DNA of 49,575 bases from Sphingobacterium sp. (GCA_022712315.1 JALAGS010000081.1:1-49575); one strand, 5' to 3'; counted from the first letter of the stretch, positions 7,912-17,454 are shown. Notes: a model not told the origin generated them from the sequence alone. A program made the numbers and translations.

Positions 7912-9981
7912 ATGAAGTTGATCGTACGCATACTTGCCGCATGGTGTGTTTTATTTATTTATTCCATGGATGTCATTGCGCAGAGCAAAGAGGATTGGAG
8001 CAGTGCATTGGATTCGGCGCGAGCTAAGGAGGATGGAAAGAAGGATTCCGTTATCCTGTCTGCGAAATATATTCGATATGCAACATTGGATATGTTAAAA
8101 AAAGCAACTTATACCCGGCAGATTGATACGTCACATCATAATTATCAATATTATAATCCGCAGAATTTACCTTGGAACCCCAGTGTGAATCTTGGTTCCT
8201 ATGGTCTGGCTACGCGGGACCTATTATTCCAGCCTAAAAAGACCATTGGCTTCCAGTCTGGTTTTACCGCATTGGAACGTTATTTATTGAATCCAGATTC
8301 GGTTCAATATTTTAGAGCTCGGGCTAGGTATTCCGAATTGTCGGCGGTGGGTTTCTTCTTTAATGATCAGGTCTTTCGGGCAAGGGTGGCCCAGAATATC
8401 AATTCCCAATGGAATATGAATGTCGACTTCCATTCGACTAAAACTGATGGATATTATTTAAATCAGAATTATTCAGACTTAAAAGCTTCGATAGCCTCCT
8501 GGTATGAGTCAAAAAATAATCGATATAACCTTTTGATCAACGCTGTGTTTAATCGCTTGGATGCGATGGAGAATGGTTCAATCATTGAAAATCTACCATT
8601 TGCTCCTGAAAATAGACAGGCTCCAAATCGTTTTATTACTAAGTTTCAGGATGCAACCAATACGAAGATTCCTCGATCTAAATGGTGGGATAATTCGTTT
8701 TTCCTAAGGCAGTCACTTTATTTGGGACGATTGGATACGATCGATAAAGGGAAACCAACGATGGAGATCCGACCAACCAATAGCATGGCTCATAATACAC
8801 GTTTTCGAAGACAGACTTATAATTTCTTCAAAAACATGGATGATGGGAATGCTGTTTTGCCATACAATAATAAGGCCTTAGCGTTGAATAATGACAAGAC
8901 CCTGATTACAAATGTTTCCAATGAATTTGAGTACAACTTTTTTCTCCGGGGGAAGTCGGTGTTTAAGAACGAAGCAAAATTGAATGTAGCCTTTCAGCAC
9001 GATATGAACTGGGTAGAGCAAAATCAACTGGATTCAAATCGATATTATAATAACTCTACGGCCTATCCGCAGCCTCTTAAGAAATTACCGGATAGCACGA
9101 CATTTGATCGTTTTTATCAAAATGGCATCTTGAAAGGCGAACTAGGCTATAAGTTTTCAGATCGTCTTGATTTTAGTTTAAAAGCCAATCAGATTGTATT
9201 TGGTCATAACTTTGGGGATTTCCTATATGATGCTAAAGTGGATATCGCTATGGGTGATAAAATCGGAAAGGTGACGTTATCAGCTTATTCGCAGAATAAA
9301 TCGCCGGAGATGGTTTTTGAGAATTTAAATTATACCTATGGAAAATGGAATGATCTGGATCTTAAAAAAACGAAAATTCAGAACCTTGGCTTTCAATATG
9401 CCAATCCGATGCTTGGCTTTCACGGTAAGGTCGAATATTTTCTGATGAATAATTATACCTATTTCGAAGAGCTGTCCAATCCACAAAACGATCCTAAAAA
9501 AGATAAGTGGATTATTCCGACGCAATTGGATAAGGCCAATTTGTTGAAAGTAACTGTCGGCCAAAAATTTAAATTAAACCATTTTACATTAGATAATCTT
9601 GTTGTTTACCAAAAGACCGATCAACAGGATGCATTGGCGATTCCGGAGCTATATACTTGGCATAGTTTGTATTACAGTAATCTTTTCTATAAAGTTATCG
9701 ACTATAGTATTGGTCTGGATGCGAAGTTCAATACACCTTATGCAAATCCGAATTATTCGGTTGGTACCGGACAATTTTACAATGCATATAAGCAGATCGA
9801 GTTTTCGACATATCCAATCATGGATTTATGGATTACGGCAAACATACAACGTGTAAATATGTTTTTGAGCTATAATTTTTTAAACCAGAACTTCTATCCA
9901 CATGGATACTACACGGTCCGGCGTTATCCGATGAATACCGCCAACTTTAGATTTGGTATTTCGTGGAAGTTCTATGATTAA
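7912..9981 (+). CDS. Putative outer-membrane porin (Porin_10-like)
   Basis: The 689-aa protein starts with a signal peptide (hydrophobic ILAAWCVLFIYSMDVIA, then QS). It then consists of aromatic-rich alternating segments typical of an outer-membrane beta-barrel, and ends in FRFGISWKFYD, a fitting C-terminal barrel strand. The early NLPWNPSVNLGSYGLATRDLLF stretch and overall length agree with the Bacteroidota putative porin family (Porin_10). Its transported solute is unknown. It stands alone, 113 bp after the phosphorylase gene, with tRNA genes downstream. No terminator was clear immediately after the stop codon. Confidence 0.75.
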   Translation: MKLIVRILAAWCVLFIYSMDVIAQSKEDWSSALDSARAKEDGKKDSVILSAKYIRYATLDMLKKATYTRQIDTSHHNYQYYNPQNLPWNPSVNLGSYGLATRDLLFQPKKTIGFQSGFTALERYLLNPDSVQYFRARARYSELSAVGFFFNDQVFRARVAQNINSQWNMNVDFHSTKTDGYYLNQNYSDLKASIASWYESKNNRYNLLINAVFNRLDAMENGSIIENLPFAPENRQAPNRFITKFQDATNTKIPRSKWWDNSFFLRQSLYLGRLDTIDKGKPTMEIRPTNSMAHNTRFRRQTYNFFKNMDDGNAVLPYNNKALALNNDKTLITNVSNEFEYNFFLRGKSVFKNEAKLNVAFQHDMNWVEQNQLDSNRYYNNSTAYPQPLKKLPDSTTFDRFYQNGILKGELGYKFSDRLDFSLKANQIVFGHNFGDFLYDAKVDIAMGDKIGKVTLSAYSQNKSPEMVFENLNYTYGKWNDLDLKKTKIQNLGFQYANPMLGFHGKVEYFLMNNYTYFEELSNPQNDPKKDKWIIPTQLDKANLLKVTVGQKFKLNHFTLDNLVVYQKTDQQDALAIPELYTWHSLYYSNLFYKVIDYSIGLDAKFNTPYANPNYSVGTGQFYNAYKQIEFSTYPIMDLWITANIQRVNMFLSYNFLNQNFYPHGYYTVRRYPMNTANFRFGISWKFYD

Positions 9982-10043
9982 AAATTATTTCGGTGTTTCT
10001 TAGCTTGTTGTGATCGTTAGGGCATAAAATCTTGTAAAATAAT

Positions 10044-10073
10044 TTTGAGAATAGAATTTTTAAGCTATATTTG
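10044..10073 (+). promoter_or_regulatory. Promoter of the tRNA-Val genes
   Basis: TTTG at 10044-10047 and TATATTTG at 10066-10073, spaced by 18 nt, match the phylum's -33/-7 consensus. The first tRNA begins 38 nt further on, leaving a short 5' leader for RNase P. Confidence 0.65.
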
Positions 10074-10111
10074 CACACGCAATTAGGGAACGGCGTTCTT
10101 TAAAAAAGTAT

Positions 10112-10186
10112 GGAGGCTTAGCTCAGCTGGTTCAGAGCATCTGCCTTACAAGCAGAGGGTCACAGGTTCGAATCCTGTAGCCTCCA
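10112..10186 (+). tRNA. tRNA-Val (anticodon UAC)
   Basis: A complete cloverleaf is seen: acceptor GGAGGCT pairs with AGCCTCC, the D-stem is GCTC/GAGC, the anticodon stem is TCTGC/GCAGA with loop CTTACAA, and the T-arm is ACAGG TTCGAAT CCTGT. Anticodon UAC reads valine GUA. The discriminator base is A and the 3' CCA is not encoded. A terminator-like hairpin follows directly. Confidence 0.96.
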
Positions 10187-10187
10187 C

Positions 10188-10215
10188 AAAGCATCATTAA
10201 TTGGTGCTTTTTTTT
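10188..10215 (+). terminator. Hairpin with T-run between the two tRNA genes
   Basis: aaagcatca pairs with ttggtgcttt with one or two G-U pairs across a short AT loop, followed by a run of about eight Ts. It could partly end transcription of the first tRNA or act as a processing spacer. Confidence 0.6.
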
Positions 10216-10220
10216 CGTTA

Positions 10221-10295
10221 GGGGGTTTAGCTCAGCTGGTTTAGAGCACTACCTCGACAAGGTAGGGGTCACTGGTTCGAACCCAGTAATCCCCA
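10221..10295 (+). tRNA. tRNA-Val (anticodon GAC), with C at position 33
   Basis: The acceptor GGGGGTT pairs with AATCCCC (one G-U), the D-stem is GCTC/GAGC, the anticodon stem is CTACC/GGTAG, and the T-arm is ACTGG TTCGAAC CCAGT. The anticodon loop reads TCGACAA, so positions 34-36 are GAC (valine GUC/GUU). Position 33, nearly always U, is C here. CCA is not encoded. Confidence 0.93.
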
Positions 10296-10300
10296 CAATA

Positions 10301-10330
10301 AAAAAAGCGTTCATCACGAACGCTTTTTTT
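10301..10330 (+). terminator. Rho-independent terminator after the tRNA pair
   Basis: The stem gcgttc/gaacgc (10307-10312 with 10318-10323), extended by A/T pairing, has loop atcac and a seven-T tail. A-run and T-run symmetry means it may also act for the opposite strand, ending the gene at 10413-11594. Confidence 0.85.
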
Positions 10331-10412
10331 ATGTATTGAACTTGCCGTAAAATTAAAACTCCCCGATCAGCTGTTCAATCTGACCAGGGAACCTCTAGTG
10401 TTTATTTTCTTC

Positions 10413-11594
10413 TTATTTCCGTTTCTTGCCTAATTTAATGCCATAGCCTGTTGTCCACTCGATAAAGTCGGCTTTACCACCGTGGGCTTTAATAGAGACG
10501 CCGGCAAAGAAATCTTTGTAAACTTTATAGCGTACGCCTGCTCTTAGGTACACAGGCATGCTCTCGCCATTAAATTCGTTGCGGTGGAGGTAGACGCCCA
10601 CATTTCCGTTGATATACAACCTGGAGTTTAGGACATGATCAATGTAGAATGCCGGGCCGTAGGAAAATAAGGCGGAAAATTTGCCTGCTTTATCGCCTGC
10701 AACCTTCTCATCATTTCCGCTGGCTGAATAAAATGCATCAAACCCGGCGCCAAGGCGCCATTTATAGCCCAAATGTCTGCTATAGTATGCGCCCAAAGTC
10801 GATTTGAAATATTGGCTATCATGTTCCCGGTCAATTTGTTTAAAACCAAAGGCGTAATTGAAATGAAGCTCCTCTGTTTTCTCCATTTTAGGAATACTAC
10901 TTTTTCTATAATCAAAGGGCCTATTTGTTGGTGTATAAGAAACGGATAGACTTAAAGGAACAAGGTTTATTCCTGTATTGGGTAATGCTAAAGCGCCATT
11001 GCTGAAATGGTGAAAAGCTGCACCGGCACCGACCTGGAAATGCTTGTTTAACCGGTAGTTGGCCTGCAGTCCAAAATCAATAAAAACATTGTTTTTGCTA
11101 CCTATCAGTAAGTTAAAAGGATTGTCTTCCTCGTTATAGGGATTGAATCTGCCGGAAAGACCAAGTGCAATCCGATAGTTGAAATTCCATCTCGAATTTA
11201 CTTTTGGCCTAATGGGAATGGCGACAAAGCCGTAGGCTGCAAATGGCCGTCCGAGGTGTTCCTGGCCAAAAGTGCTGCTGTAGATTCCGATACCATATAT
11301 GGGATAGTTGTATAGCTCATGATAAATGCTCTTGAGTGAGTCCTGAAACTGCGTTTGGAAACCAATACGGAAATTAAGCCCACTATAATAAGAATCTGCG
11401 AGAGTTTCTTTGGAGCGTTCATTGAATTTGAGTTCGCCTCCGCTTTCATGTTCAAGCTGAAATATAAGTCTCGTCTTGGCAGGGGTACGGCTTTGTAAAG
11501 TGTCTTTCGGATTTTCTATTCGGGGTGTGACCTGTGCAATGGTACGAAAGGAGATTAGTGCCAGAGTCACAAAAGCAAGTATTCTTGATCTCAT
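10413..11594 (-). CDS. PagL-like lipid A 3-O-deacylase / acyloxyacyl hydrolase family outer-membrane protein
   Basis: The 393-aa protein has a signal peptide (MRSRILAFVTLALISFRTIA, then QV) and many amphipathic barrel strands. The centre carries FHHFSNGALALPNTGIN, matching the HxSNG...PNxG block of PagL-type lipid A deacylases, in which the His and Ser form the active site. Members remove acyl chains from lipid A in the outer membrane. At 393 residues it is longer than classical PagL, as is common for Bacteroidota acyloxyacyl hydrolase proteins; the second half may be a further barrel portion. Substrate is inferred from the motif only. It is transcribed alone, divergent from the M16 peptidase gene. 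Confidence 0.72.
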   Translation of the reverse strand: MRSRILAFVTLALISFRTIAQVTPRIENPKDTLQSRTPAKTRLIFQLEHESGGELKFNERSKETLADSYYSGLNFRIGFQTQFQDSLKSIYHELYNYPIYGIGIYSSTFGQEHLGRPFAAYGFVAIPIRPKVNSRWNFNYRIALGLSGRFNPYNEEDNPFNLLIGSKNNVFIDFGLQANYRLNKHFQVGAGAAFHHFSNGALALPNTGINLVPLSLSVSYTPTNRPFDYRKSSIPKMEKTEELHFNYAFGFKQIDREHDSQYFKSTLGAYYSRHLGYKWRLGAGFDAFYSASGNDEKVAGDKAGKFSALFSYGPAFYIDHVLNSRLYINGNVGVYLHRNEFNGESMPVYLRAGVRYKVYKDFFAGVSIKAHGGKADFIEWTTGYGIKLGKKRK

Positions 11595-11627
11595 GAAATA
11601 AAACGTTAGCGTTTTTTAAATTTTTTG

Positions 11628-11658
11628 CAAAAATAACAATGATAAATCATTGTAACAA
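11628..11658 (-). promoter_or_regulatory. Promoter of the PagL-like gene
   Basis: On the minus strand, TTG (complement of 11656-11658) is followed after 20 nt by TATTTTTG (complement of 11628-11635), the -33/-7 pattern. The start codon lies about 34 nt downstream. Confidence 0.55.
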
Positions 11659-11799
11659 TATTATTTAAACAGTAGGGAAATCGAGTTAAAAAAAGCCGTT
11701 TTTTAGCTAAATCCTGTCAGTCGGTAGCAAGAGTGTTGGCAGCACTTAAGCATCACGATGTCAAATGGGTAAATAATTGTTGTTTATGTCTTTATTGTA

Positions 11800-11830
11800 T
11801 TGCATATAAAAAGCAATTTATCTATGTTTG
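11800..11830 (+). promoter_or_regulatory. Promoter of the M16 peptidase gene
   Basis: TTG at 11800-11802 and TATGTTTG at 11823-11830, spaced 20 nt, give a good phylum-type promoter. The start codon is 22 nt after the -7 box, so the leader is very short. Confidence 0.6.
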
Positions 11831-11851
11831 AGGTGAAAAGAAAAAGGAAAT

Positions 11852-14797
11852 ATGATTAAAAACCTATTTAAAATTACTGCTGTTACGTTTGCACTAACAA
11901 CAGCAGGGGGTGCTTTGTTTGCCCAGAACACCAAATTTGATTGGAAAGAAGCATCTGAAGGTGGGTACACCTACAAGTACGTAACCAATGACCCTACTCA
12001 TTCGCGGTTTTATAAGCTAAAGAATGGCTTAACTGTGATTTTGAGCCCTACCAAAAAAGAACCACGTATCCAAACGTACATTGCTACTAAAGCGGGGAGT
12101 AAGACCGATCCGAAAGATCACACCGGTTTGGCCCATTATCTGGAGCATATGTTATTCAAAGGAACCGATAAATTTGGATCTAAAGACTGGGCAAAGGAAA
12201 AGCCTTTGTTGGACCAGATTGATGCGCTTTATGAAAAATACAATGGTACAACAGATGAAACAGAACGGAAAGCAATCTACAAGGAGATTGACAGGGTGTC
12301 TGGGGAAGCGGCCAAATATGCTATTGCCAATGAATACGATAAATTGATGGCATCCATGGGGGCTGAAGGTACAAATGCTTTCACTTCGTTTGAGCAGACT
12401 GTATATCAGGAACAAATTCCGAGCAATGTGATGGATAAGTATCTTGCTGTACAGGCTGAGCGGTTTAGATATCCGGTATTGCGCCTATTTCATACGGAGC
12501 TTGAAGCTGTTTATGAAGAGAAAAATATCAGCTTGGATAAAGATAATCGTAAGGCTGTGGAATCGATGTTTTCAGCAGCTTTTCCCAATAATAATTACGG
12601 AAAACAGACGACTATTGGTACGGTAGAACATCTCAAAAACCCGTCGTTAAAAGCGATTCGTGAGTATTTCCATACATATTACGTTCCTAATAATATGGGA
12701 GTTATTATGTCGGGGGATTTTGATCCGACCGAAGTCGTGAAAAAAGTGGATAAGAGTTTTGCTTTTATGCAGGCGAAAGAGGTTCCGGCTTATACTTTTG
12801 ATGCGGAGAAACCAATTTTGACACCTGTTGTCCGTGAGGTAAAAGGTCCGGATGCTGAATTTATGCTGATGGGATTCCGTTTTCCCGGGGCTGCAACGAA
12901 GGATGCCCGTATGCTTAATTTGATGAGTCAGATTTTGACCAATGGATCGGCAGGTTTGATTGATCTGGATTTGGTAAAAAATCAAAAATTGCTGGGAGCA
13001 GGGGCTTTCCCTTATGTACTGAAAGATTATTCTTTGCTCTTGTTGCAAGGTAACCCTGGTCAGGGGCAGAGCCTGGAAGAAGTGCAACAGTTGTTGCTTC
13101 AGGAGCTTGCAAAACTGAGAAAGGGTGAGTTTTCGGATGATTTGATCACGGCCATTGTGAATAACGCGAAGAAAGACGAAATCAAGCAAAATGAAAGTTA
13201 TGGTGACCGGGCTGAATCATTGATGGATGCCTTTACTTCTGGCCAGGATTGGGCGTCTGTGGTGGGTTATTCGGATGAGTTGAACAAGATCACCAAGCAA
13301 GATGTGGTAGATTTTGCTAACAAATACCTGAATGACAATAACTATGTTGTGGTGTATAAACGCAAGGGAGTTGATAATAATGTTGTTAAAGTTGTTAAAC
13401 CTGAAATTACTCCTGTAACGGTCAATCGTGATGACCAGTCTGATTTCTTGAAGAGGGTAGAAGCAATGCCAGAGGATAAGATTCAGCCAGTATGGGTCGA
13501 TTACAATAAAGATATTCAGAAAGCTACTGCGAATGGTCTGCCTGTGCTTGCTGTAAAGAATTCAGATAATGAGCTGTTCTCGCTGTCATATCGTTTTGAT
13601 GTTGGAAAATGGAGCAATAAATTACTTTCTTTAGCTGCGGGTTATCTCGAATTTTTGGGCACAAAAGACAAGTCCAGTGAGCAGTTTAGCAAGGATTTTT
13701 ATCAATTGGCTTCTGATTTTTCAGTGTCTGCAGGAAATGAAGAAACGATGGTGTCGATTTCAGGTTTGAATTCAAACTTTATAGCTACACAGAACTTGAT
13801 ACAAGACTTGTTGCGTAATTGTGTTGTGGATCAGGAGGCTTTCAAAATGTATATAGCCCGTCTAAAAAAGGCGAGGGCAAATGCGAAGGAAAACAAAGGG
13901 GCTATTATGGAGGGTTTAAAGTCTTATGCGAAATATGGTGCTAAAAACCCGTTTAACAATGTGTTTACAGATGCAGAGCTGGATGCTTTAAAAGCTGAGG
14001 ATCTGGTGAAGGCATTGCATGATTTGGCTAATATGAAACATACGATGCTTTATTTTGGCCCATTAACTGCTGCAGAATTTGTGGCAAAAGCGAAGCCTTT
14101 GAAAGAAGGTGCTGGAGCTTACGTCGATGCGAAAAAAGGGGTGGTATTTGCTGAGTTGCCAACCAGCAAGAACCAAGTTCTTTTTGCTAATTTCGATATG
14201 AAACAAGCTGAAGTATTTTGGTATAGAAGTTCAGGTGTATACAGCAACGCGCTGACACCGACAGTTTCTCTATTTAATAATTACTTTGGTGGCGGAATGG
14301 GAAGCATTGTTTTTCAAACTATCCGTGAATCGAAAGCATTGGCTTATTCAACGTATGCGTATTACGGACAGCCTTACAAAAAAGAAAATCATTATACAGT
14401 AGGAGCTTACGTCGGAACACAGGCCGATAAATTTAACGATGCGATCAAAGGGATGAATGAGTTGTTGGATCTGTTGCCAGAAAGCGCAAAAGGTCTAGAT
14501 ATTGCAAAAGTAAGTTTGGAAAAATCAATTGCCAGTGAGCGCGTATTGAATGCTTCTATTTTGGGGAGCTATTTGGCGGCACAACGTTTAGGAAATGCGA
14601 CTGATATTCGTAAAGTTATCTATGAGCAGGCACCAAAATTAACGTATGGTGATCTAAATACTTTTCACAAGAAAGAGATGAGTCAAAAACCATATGTTTA
14701 CTGTATTGTAGCAAAAGAAGAAAGTATTAAACCAGAGGATCTGGCAAAATTGGGTGAGGTGAAAAAACTGGACCTAAAAGAGATCTTTGGTTATTAG
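11852..14797 (+). CDS. Exported M16 family zinc metallopeptidase (insulinase/pitrilysin)
   Basis: The 981-aa protein begins with a signal peptide (ITAVTFALTTAGGALFA, then QN). The inverted zinc motif HYLEH is at 95-99 (H95, E98, H99), and the distal glutamate block ELEAVYEEKNISLD follows about 115 residues later. Four M16-type half domains are expected at this length, so both catalytic and inactive halves are on one chain as in pitrilysin. The RESKALAYSTYAYYG segment of the C-terminal half is also typical. It should degrade peptides in the periplasm. It has its own promoter and a strong terminator and is not in an operon. Confidence 0.9.
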   Translation: MIKNLFKITAVTFALTTAGGALFAQNTKFDWKEASEGGYTYKYVTNDPTHSRFYKLKNGLTVILSPTKKEPRIQTYIATKAGSKTDPKDHTGLAHYLEHMLFKGTDKFGSKDWAKEKPLLDQIDALYEKYNGTTDETERKAIYKEIDRVSGEAAKYAIANEYDKLMASMGAEGTNAFTSFEQTVYQEQIPSNVMDKYLAVQAERFRYPVLRLFHTELEAVYEEKNISLDKDNRKAVESMFSAAFPNNNYGKQTTIGTVEHLKNPSLKAIREYFHTYYVPNNMGVIMSGDFDPTEVVKKVDKSFAFMQAKEVPAYTFDAEKPILTPVVREVKGPDAEFMLMGFRFPGAATKDARMLNLMSQILTNGSAGLIDLDLVKNQKLLGAGAFPYVLKDYSLLLLQGNPGQGQSLEEVQQLLLQELAKLRKGEFSDDLITAIVNNAKKDEIKQNESYGDRAESLMDAFTSGQDWASVVGYSDELNKITKQDVVDFANKYLNDNNYVVVYKRKGVDNNVVKVVKPEITPVTVNRDDQSDFLKRVEAMPEDKIQPVWVDYNKDIQKATANGLPVLAVKNSDNELFSLSYRFDVGKWSNKLLSLAAGYLEFLGTKDKSSEQFSKDFYQLASDFSVSAGNEETMVSISGLNSNFIATQNLIQDLLRNCVVDQEAFKMYIARLKKARANAKENKGAIMEGLKSYAKYGAKNPFNNVFTDAELDALKAEDLVKALHDLANMKHTMLYFGPLTAAEFVAKAKPLKEGAGAYVDAKKGVVFAELPTSKNQVLFANFDMKQAEVFWYRSSGVYSNALTPTVSLFNNYFGGGMGSIVFQTIRESKALAYSTYAYYGQPYKKENHYTVGAYVGTQADKFNDAIKGMNELLDLLPESAKGLDIAKVSLEKSIASERVLNASILGSYLAAQRLGNATDIRKVIYEQAPKLTYGDLNTFHKKEMSQKPYVYCIVAKEESIKPEDLAKLGEVKKLDLKEIFGY

Positions 14798-14833
14798 CCT
14801 TGAAGCATTAGTTTTTCATTTAGCAATTTTAGA

Positions 14834-14865
14834 GAAGCCTTCAGTGTTTACTGAAGGCTTCTTTT
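14834..14865. terminator. Bidirectional terminator between the M16 gene and the FMN reductase gene
   Basis: A perfect 12-bp stem, gaagccttcagt with actgaaggcttc, has loop gttt and is followed by tttt. It lies between two convergent genes and could serve both. Confidence 0.85.
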
Positions 14866-14969
14866 GTATAAGGAGTCCGGAATGCCGTTGTTCTTTAATA
14901 CGCTGTTCGCTCTTTACAAACTTCATTAAATTATAATCAACTAACTATCGTGATTACCATAGCCTAGGT

Positions 14970-15491
14970 TTAAAATCGAATAATCTCTTCGATCTGCTCG
15001 TTGACAAATTGCAGGGTGTCTTCTTTAAACAGTTGGCCTTCGGCATTTAATTCGTTCTGTACATTAGGCAGAAAGATTTTGAGTGGAAGAACGTGCATCC
15101 TTAAGTAGTGGCATATGCCAGTCAGGTGATCGATACCGCGGAGGTTGCCATAGCGTCCTGAAGATAGTCCGACCAATGCAACTTTCTTGTGGTAAAAACT
15201 AATCGGGAATGTGCAACAATCGATAAAGAGTTTAAGTGCTCCAGGTATGCTTCCATTATATTCAGGTGCGATGAAAATAAATAGTTCAGCTTTACTGACC
15301 TTCTCTTGAATAGGTTCAAATGCGGGACTTCTTTTTCCGTAAAGATCTGTTTCCAAAATGTTTGCTGGTAGATCTTCCAAAGAAAAGATGTCGCTTTCAA
15401 TTGACTTACGGTCAAGTAATTGCTGGTAGCATTTTGCTATTTTTAACGTCTTACTATGGGGACGGTTTGTTCCGGATATTATTAAAATCAT
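14970..15491 (-). CDS. NADPH-dependent FMN reductase-like flavoprotein
   Basis: I choose the start at 15491 (MILIISGTNRPHSKT), because the flavodoxin-like fold begins there; the 32 extra residues available upstream to 15587 look non-coding. The product of 173 aa shows the FMN phosphate loop SGTNRPHSKT at 6-15, the FIAPEYNGSIPGALKLFID block and the GLSSGRYGNLRG block of the NADPH-dependent FMN reductase/chromate reductase family. Such proteins reduce flavins or quinones in the cytoplasm. The physiological acceptor is unknown. The gene is transcribed away from parA. Confidence 0.82.
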   Translation of the reverse strand: MILIISGTNRPHSKTLKIAKCYQQLLDRKSIESDIFSLEDLPANILETDLYGKRSPAFEPIQEKVSKAELFIFIAPEYNGSIPGALKLFIDCCTFPISFYHKKVALVGLSSGRYGNLRGIDHLTGICHYLRMHVLPLKIFLPNVQNELNAEGQLFKEDTLQFVNEQIEEIIRF

Positions 15492-15718
15492 TGTGTTGTT
15501 GATACTTATAAAAAGCGCAGTTTCAAAGTGGATACATATCTTGTTTTTTCGTATCTTAGCATCCTGAGGATATGTGCTTTCGATCAATCAAAAGTACGAA
15601 ATATGCTGAACTTGTTCTGTTAATTTGAATTGCGGATAAAGATTTTGGCAAATTGATCTTCAAAAAAGTGAAATGTAGGATTAAATCACATTTTAATTAA
15701 GAAAGGTTTTCATTCAAG

Positions 15719-16516
15719 ATGGGAAAAGTAATCGCAATCGCAAATCAAAAGGGTGGGGTCGGAAAAACCACAACGTCAATTAATTTGGCGGCTAGTTTGG
15801 CGGTTTTAGAATATAAAACATTGTTGGTCGATGCGGATCCTCAAGCAAACTCTACTTCTGGGATTGGCTTTGACCCTCGTACAATCAGCGCAAGTGTATA
15901 CGAGTGTTTAGTGAATGATCTGGATCCCCGTGAGGCTATCCAGTCAACAGAAACACCAAATTTAGATCTTTTACCTGCTCATATCGACTTGGTGGGGGCA
16001 GAAATTGAGATGATCAATATGCATGAAAGGGAGTACAAGATGAAAAAAATCTTGGATCAGGTGAAACAGGATTATGATTTTATTATCATTGATTGTTCTC
16101 CTTCCTTAGGCTTAATTACAATCAATGCGTTGTCTGCTTCGGACTCTGTCATCATTCCGGTACAGTGCGAATACTTTGCTCTTGAAGGACTTGGTAAGTT
16201 ATTGAACACAATTAAAATCGTTCAGAACCGTTTAAATACTAGTTTGGAGATCGAAGGGATTTTGTTAACCATGTATGATGTCCGTTTGAGACTATCAAAT
16301 CAGGTTGTTGAGGAAGTGAAAACGCATTTCACGGATTTAGTTTTTGATACGATTATTCAGCGAAATACCCGTTTGAGCGAAGCCCCAAGCTTTGGAATTT
16401 CTGTTATCATGCATGATGCTTCTTGTAAAGGGGCAATCAATTATTTGAATTTGGCGCGTGAGATCCTACAGAAAAATGGGCATCTTAATGAAATGAATAA
16501 AACAGTAACCGCATAA
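15719..16516 (+). CDS. parA: Chromosome partitioning ATPase ParA/Soj
   Basis: ParA is a deviant Walker-type ATPase that moves ParB-bound origins on the nucleoid. The 265-aa protein has the signature KGGVGKTTTSINLA at 11-24, the LLVDADPQAN switch at about 40-49 and DFIIIDCSPSLG at about 120-131. There is no N-terminal helix-turn-helix of the plasmid type Ia kind, which points to the chromosomal Soj type. Stop and parB start are separated by a single base (TAATATG), indicating translational coupling. Confidence 0.96.
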   Translation: MGKVIAIANQKGGVGKTTTSINLAASLAVLEYKTLLVDADPQANSTSGIGFDPRTISASVYECLVNDLDPREAIQSTETPNLDLLPAHIDLVGAEIEMINMHEREYKMKKILDQVKQDYDFIIIDCSPSLGLITINALSASDSVIIPVQCEYFALEGLGKLLNTIKIVQNRLNTSLEIEGILLTMYDVRLRLSNQVVEEVKTHFTDLVFDTIIQRNTRLSEAPSFGISVIMHDASCKGAINYLNLAREILQKNGHLNEMNKTVTA

Positions 16517-16517
16517 T

Positions 16518-17453
16518 ATGGCAGCACATCAGCGTAAAACAGGACTGGGAAGAGGCTTAGGTGCGCTATTAAACGATAGTGTAGAAGTTCCTGCTAAGAG
16601 TAATCAACAAGTGGAGGAGGCTCCTTTGGTGAATCCAACTACTGTAAAGACAACAAAAGAGAATGGTAGTATTAGCCATGTTCGTGTAGAAGAAATATCT
16701 GTCAACCCTTTTCAACCGCGTACAGAATTTGATCCGGTTGCCTTACAGGAGCTGTCGGAATCCATTATTTTACAGGGTTTAATTCAGCCGATTACCGTAC
16801 GTAAAATTTCGGACGGCAATTATCAGCTGATTTCTGGGGAGCGACGTCTCCGCGCTTCACGTCTGGCCGGAATCAACGAAATACCGGCTTATATCCGTAC
16901 AGCCAATGATCAGCAGATGCTGGAAATGGCCTTGATTGAGAATATTCAGCGGGAGAACTTAAATGCGATTGAAGTAGCCTTGAGTTTTCAGCGCATGATT
17001 GAGGAATGTAATTTAAAACAGGAAGAGTTGGGTGAGCGTGTCAGCAAAAACCGATCTACCGTTACAAATTATCTTCGTTTATTAAAACTTCCACCGGTCA
17101 TCCAAGCGGCAATACGTGATGGGGCATTAACGATGGGGCATGCCCGTGCATTGATTAACATTCCTGAAGTCGACAAGCAGCTTTATATCTTTAAGTTGAT
17201 TATTGATCAGGGACTATCGGTACGTAAGGCGGAGGAATTGGTCCGAGAGTTGCAAAAAGGTGGTAAGAAAAAAGCGGGCAAAGATAAGGCTCCGATGTCT
17301 TTTCAACTACAGAAAATTGAAGATGATTTGGCATCGAAATTTTCTTCTCGTGTCAAATTGAATCTGAAGAGCACAAAAGGAAAGGGTGCCATTGAGATCC
17401 CTTTTGAGTCGGAGGATGATTTAAGTCGCATTCTTGAATTGTTAGATTGGTAA
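16518..17453 (+). CDS. parB: Chromosome partitioning protein ParB/Spo0J
   Basis: ParB binds parS sites and, with CTP, spreads and loads condensin. The 311-aa protein begins with the conserved GLGRGLGALL motif. It then carries the ParB nuclease-like/CTPase region (NPFQPRTEF, GLIQPITVR, GERRLRASRLAG), followed by the helix-turn-helix region with VSKNRSTVTNYLRLLKLP and MGHARALI. The C-terminal dimerisation segment ends ELLDW. No parS palindrome was seen within the window. The downstream DUF5683 gene starts one base after its stop. Confidence 0.96.
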   Translation: MAAHQRKTGLGRGLGALLNDSVEVPAKSNQQVEEAPLVNPTTVKTTKENGSISHVRVEEISVNPFQPRTEFDPVALQELSESIILQGLIQPITVRKISDGNYQLISGERRLRASRLAGINEIPAYIRTANDQQMLEMALIENIQRENLNAIEVALSFQRMIEECNLKQEELGERVSKNRSTVTNYLRLLKLPPVIQAAIRDGALTMGHARALINIPEVDKQLYIFKLIIDQGLSVRKAEELVRELQKGGKKKAGKDKAPMSFQLQKIEDDLASKFSSRVKLNLKSTKGKGAIEIPFESEDDLSRILELLDW

Positions 17454-17454
17454 T

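Noticed and set aside
10112..10295. tRNA pair as an integration site for a mobile element
   Set aside because: There is no integrase, no repeated tRNA 3' end and no foreign-looking genes nearby.
11690..11712. aaaaaa-gccg-tttttt as a terminator
   Set aside because: The stem is only A/T pairs with a tiny loop and lies between two divergent genes, where no terminator is needed.
12647..13189. 180-aa open frame on the minus strand
   Set aside because: It lies wholly antisense to the M16 peptidase gene, whose motifs are intact, and its product has no recognisable pattern.
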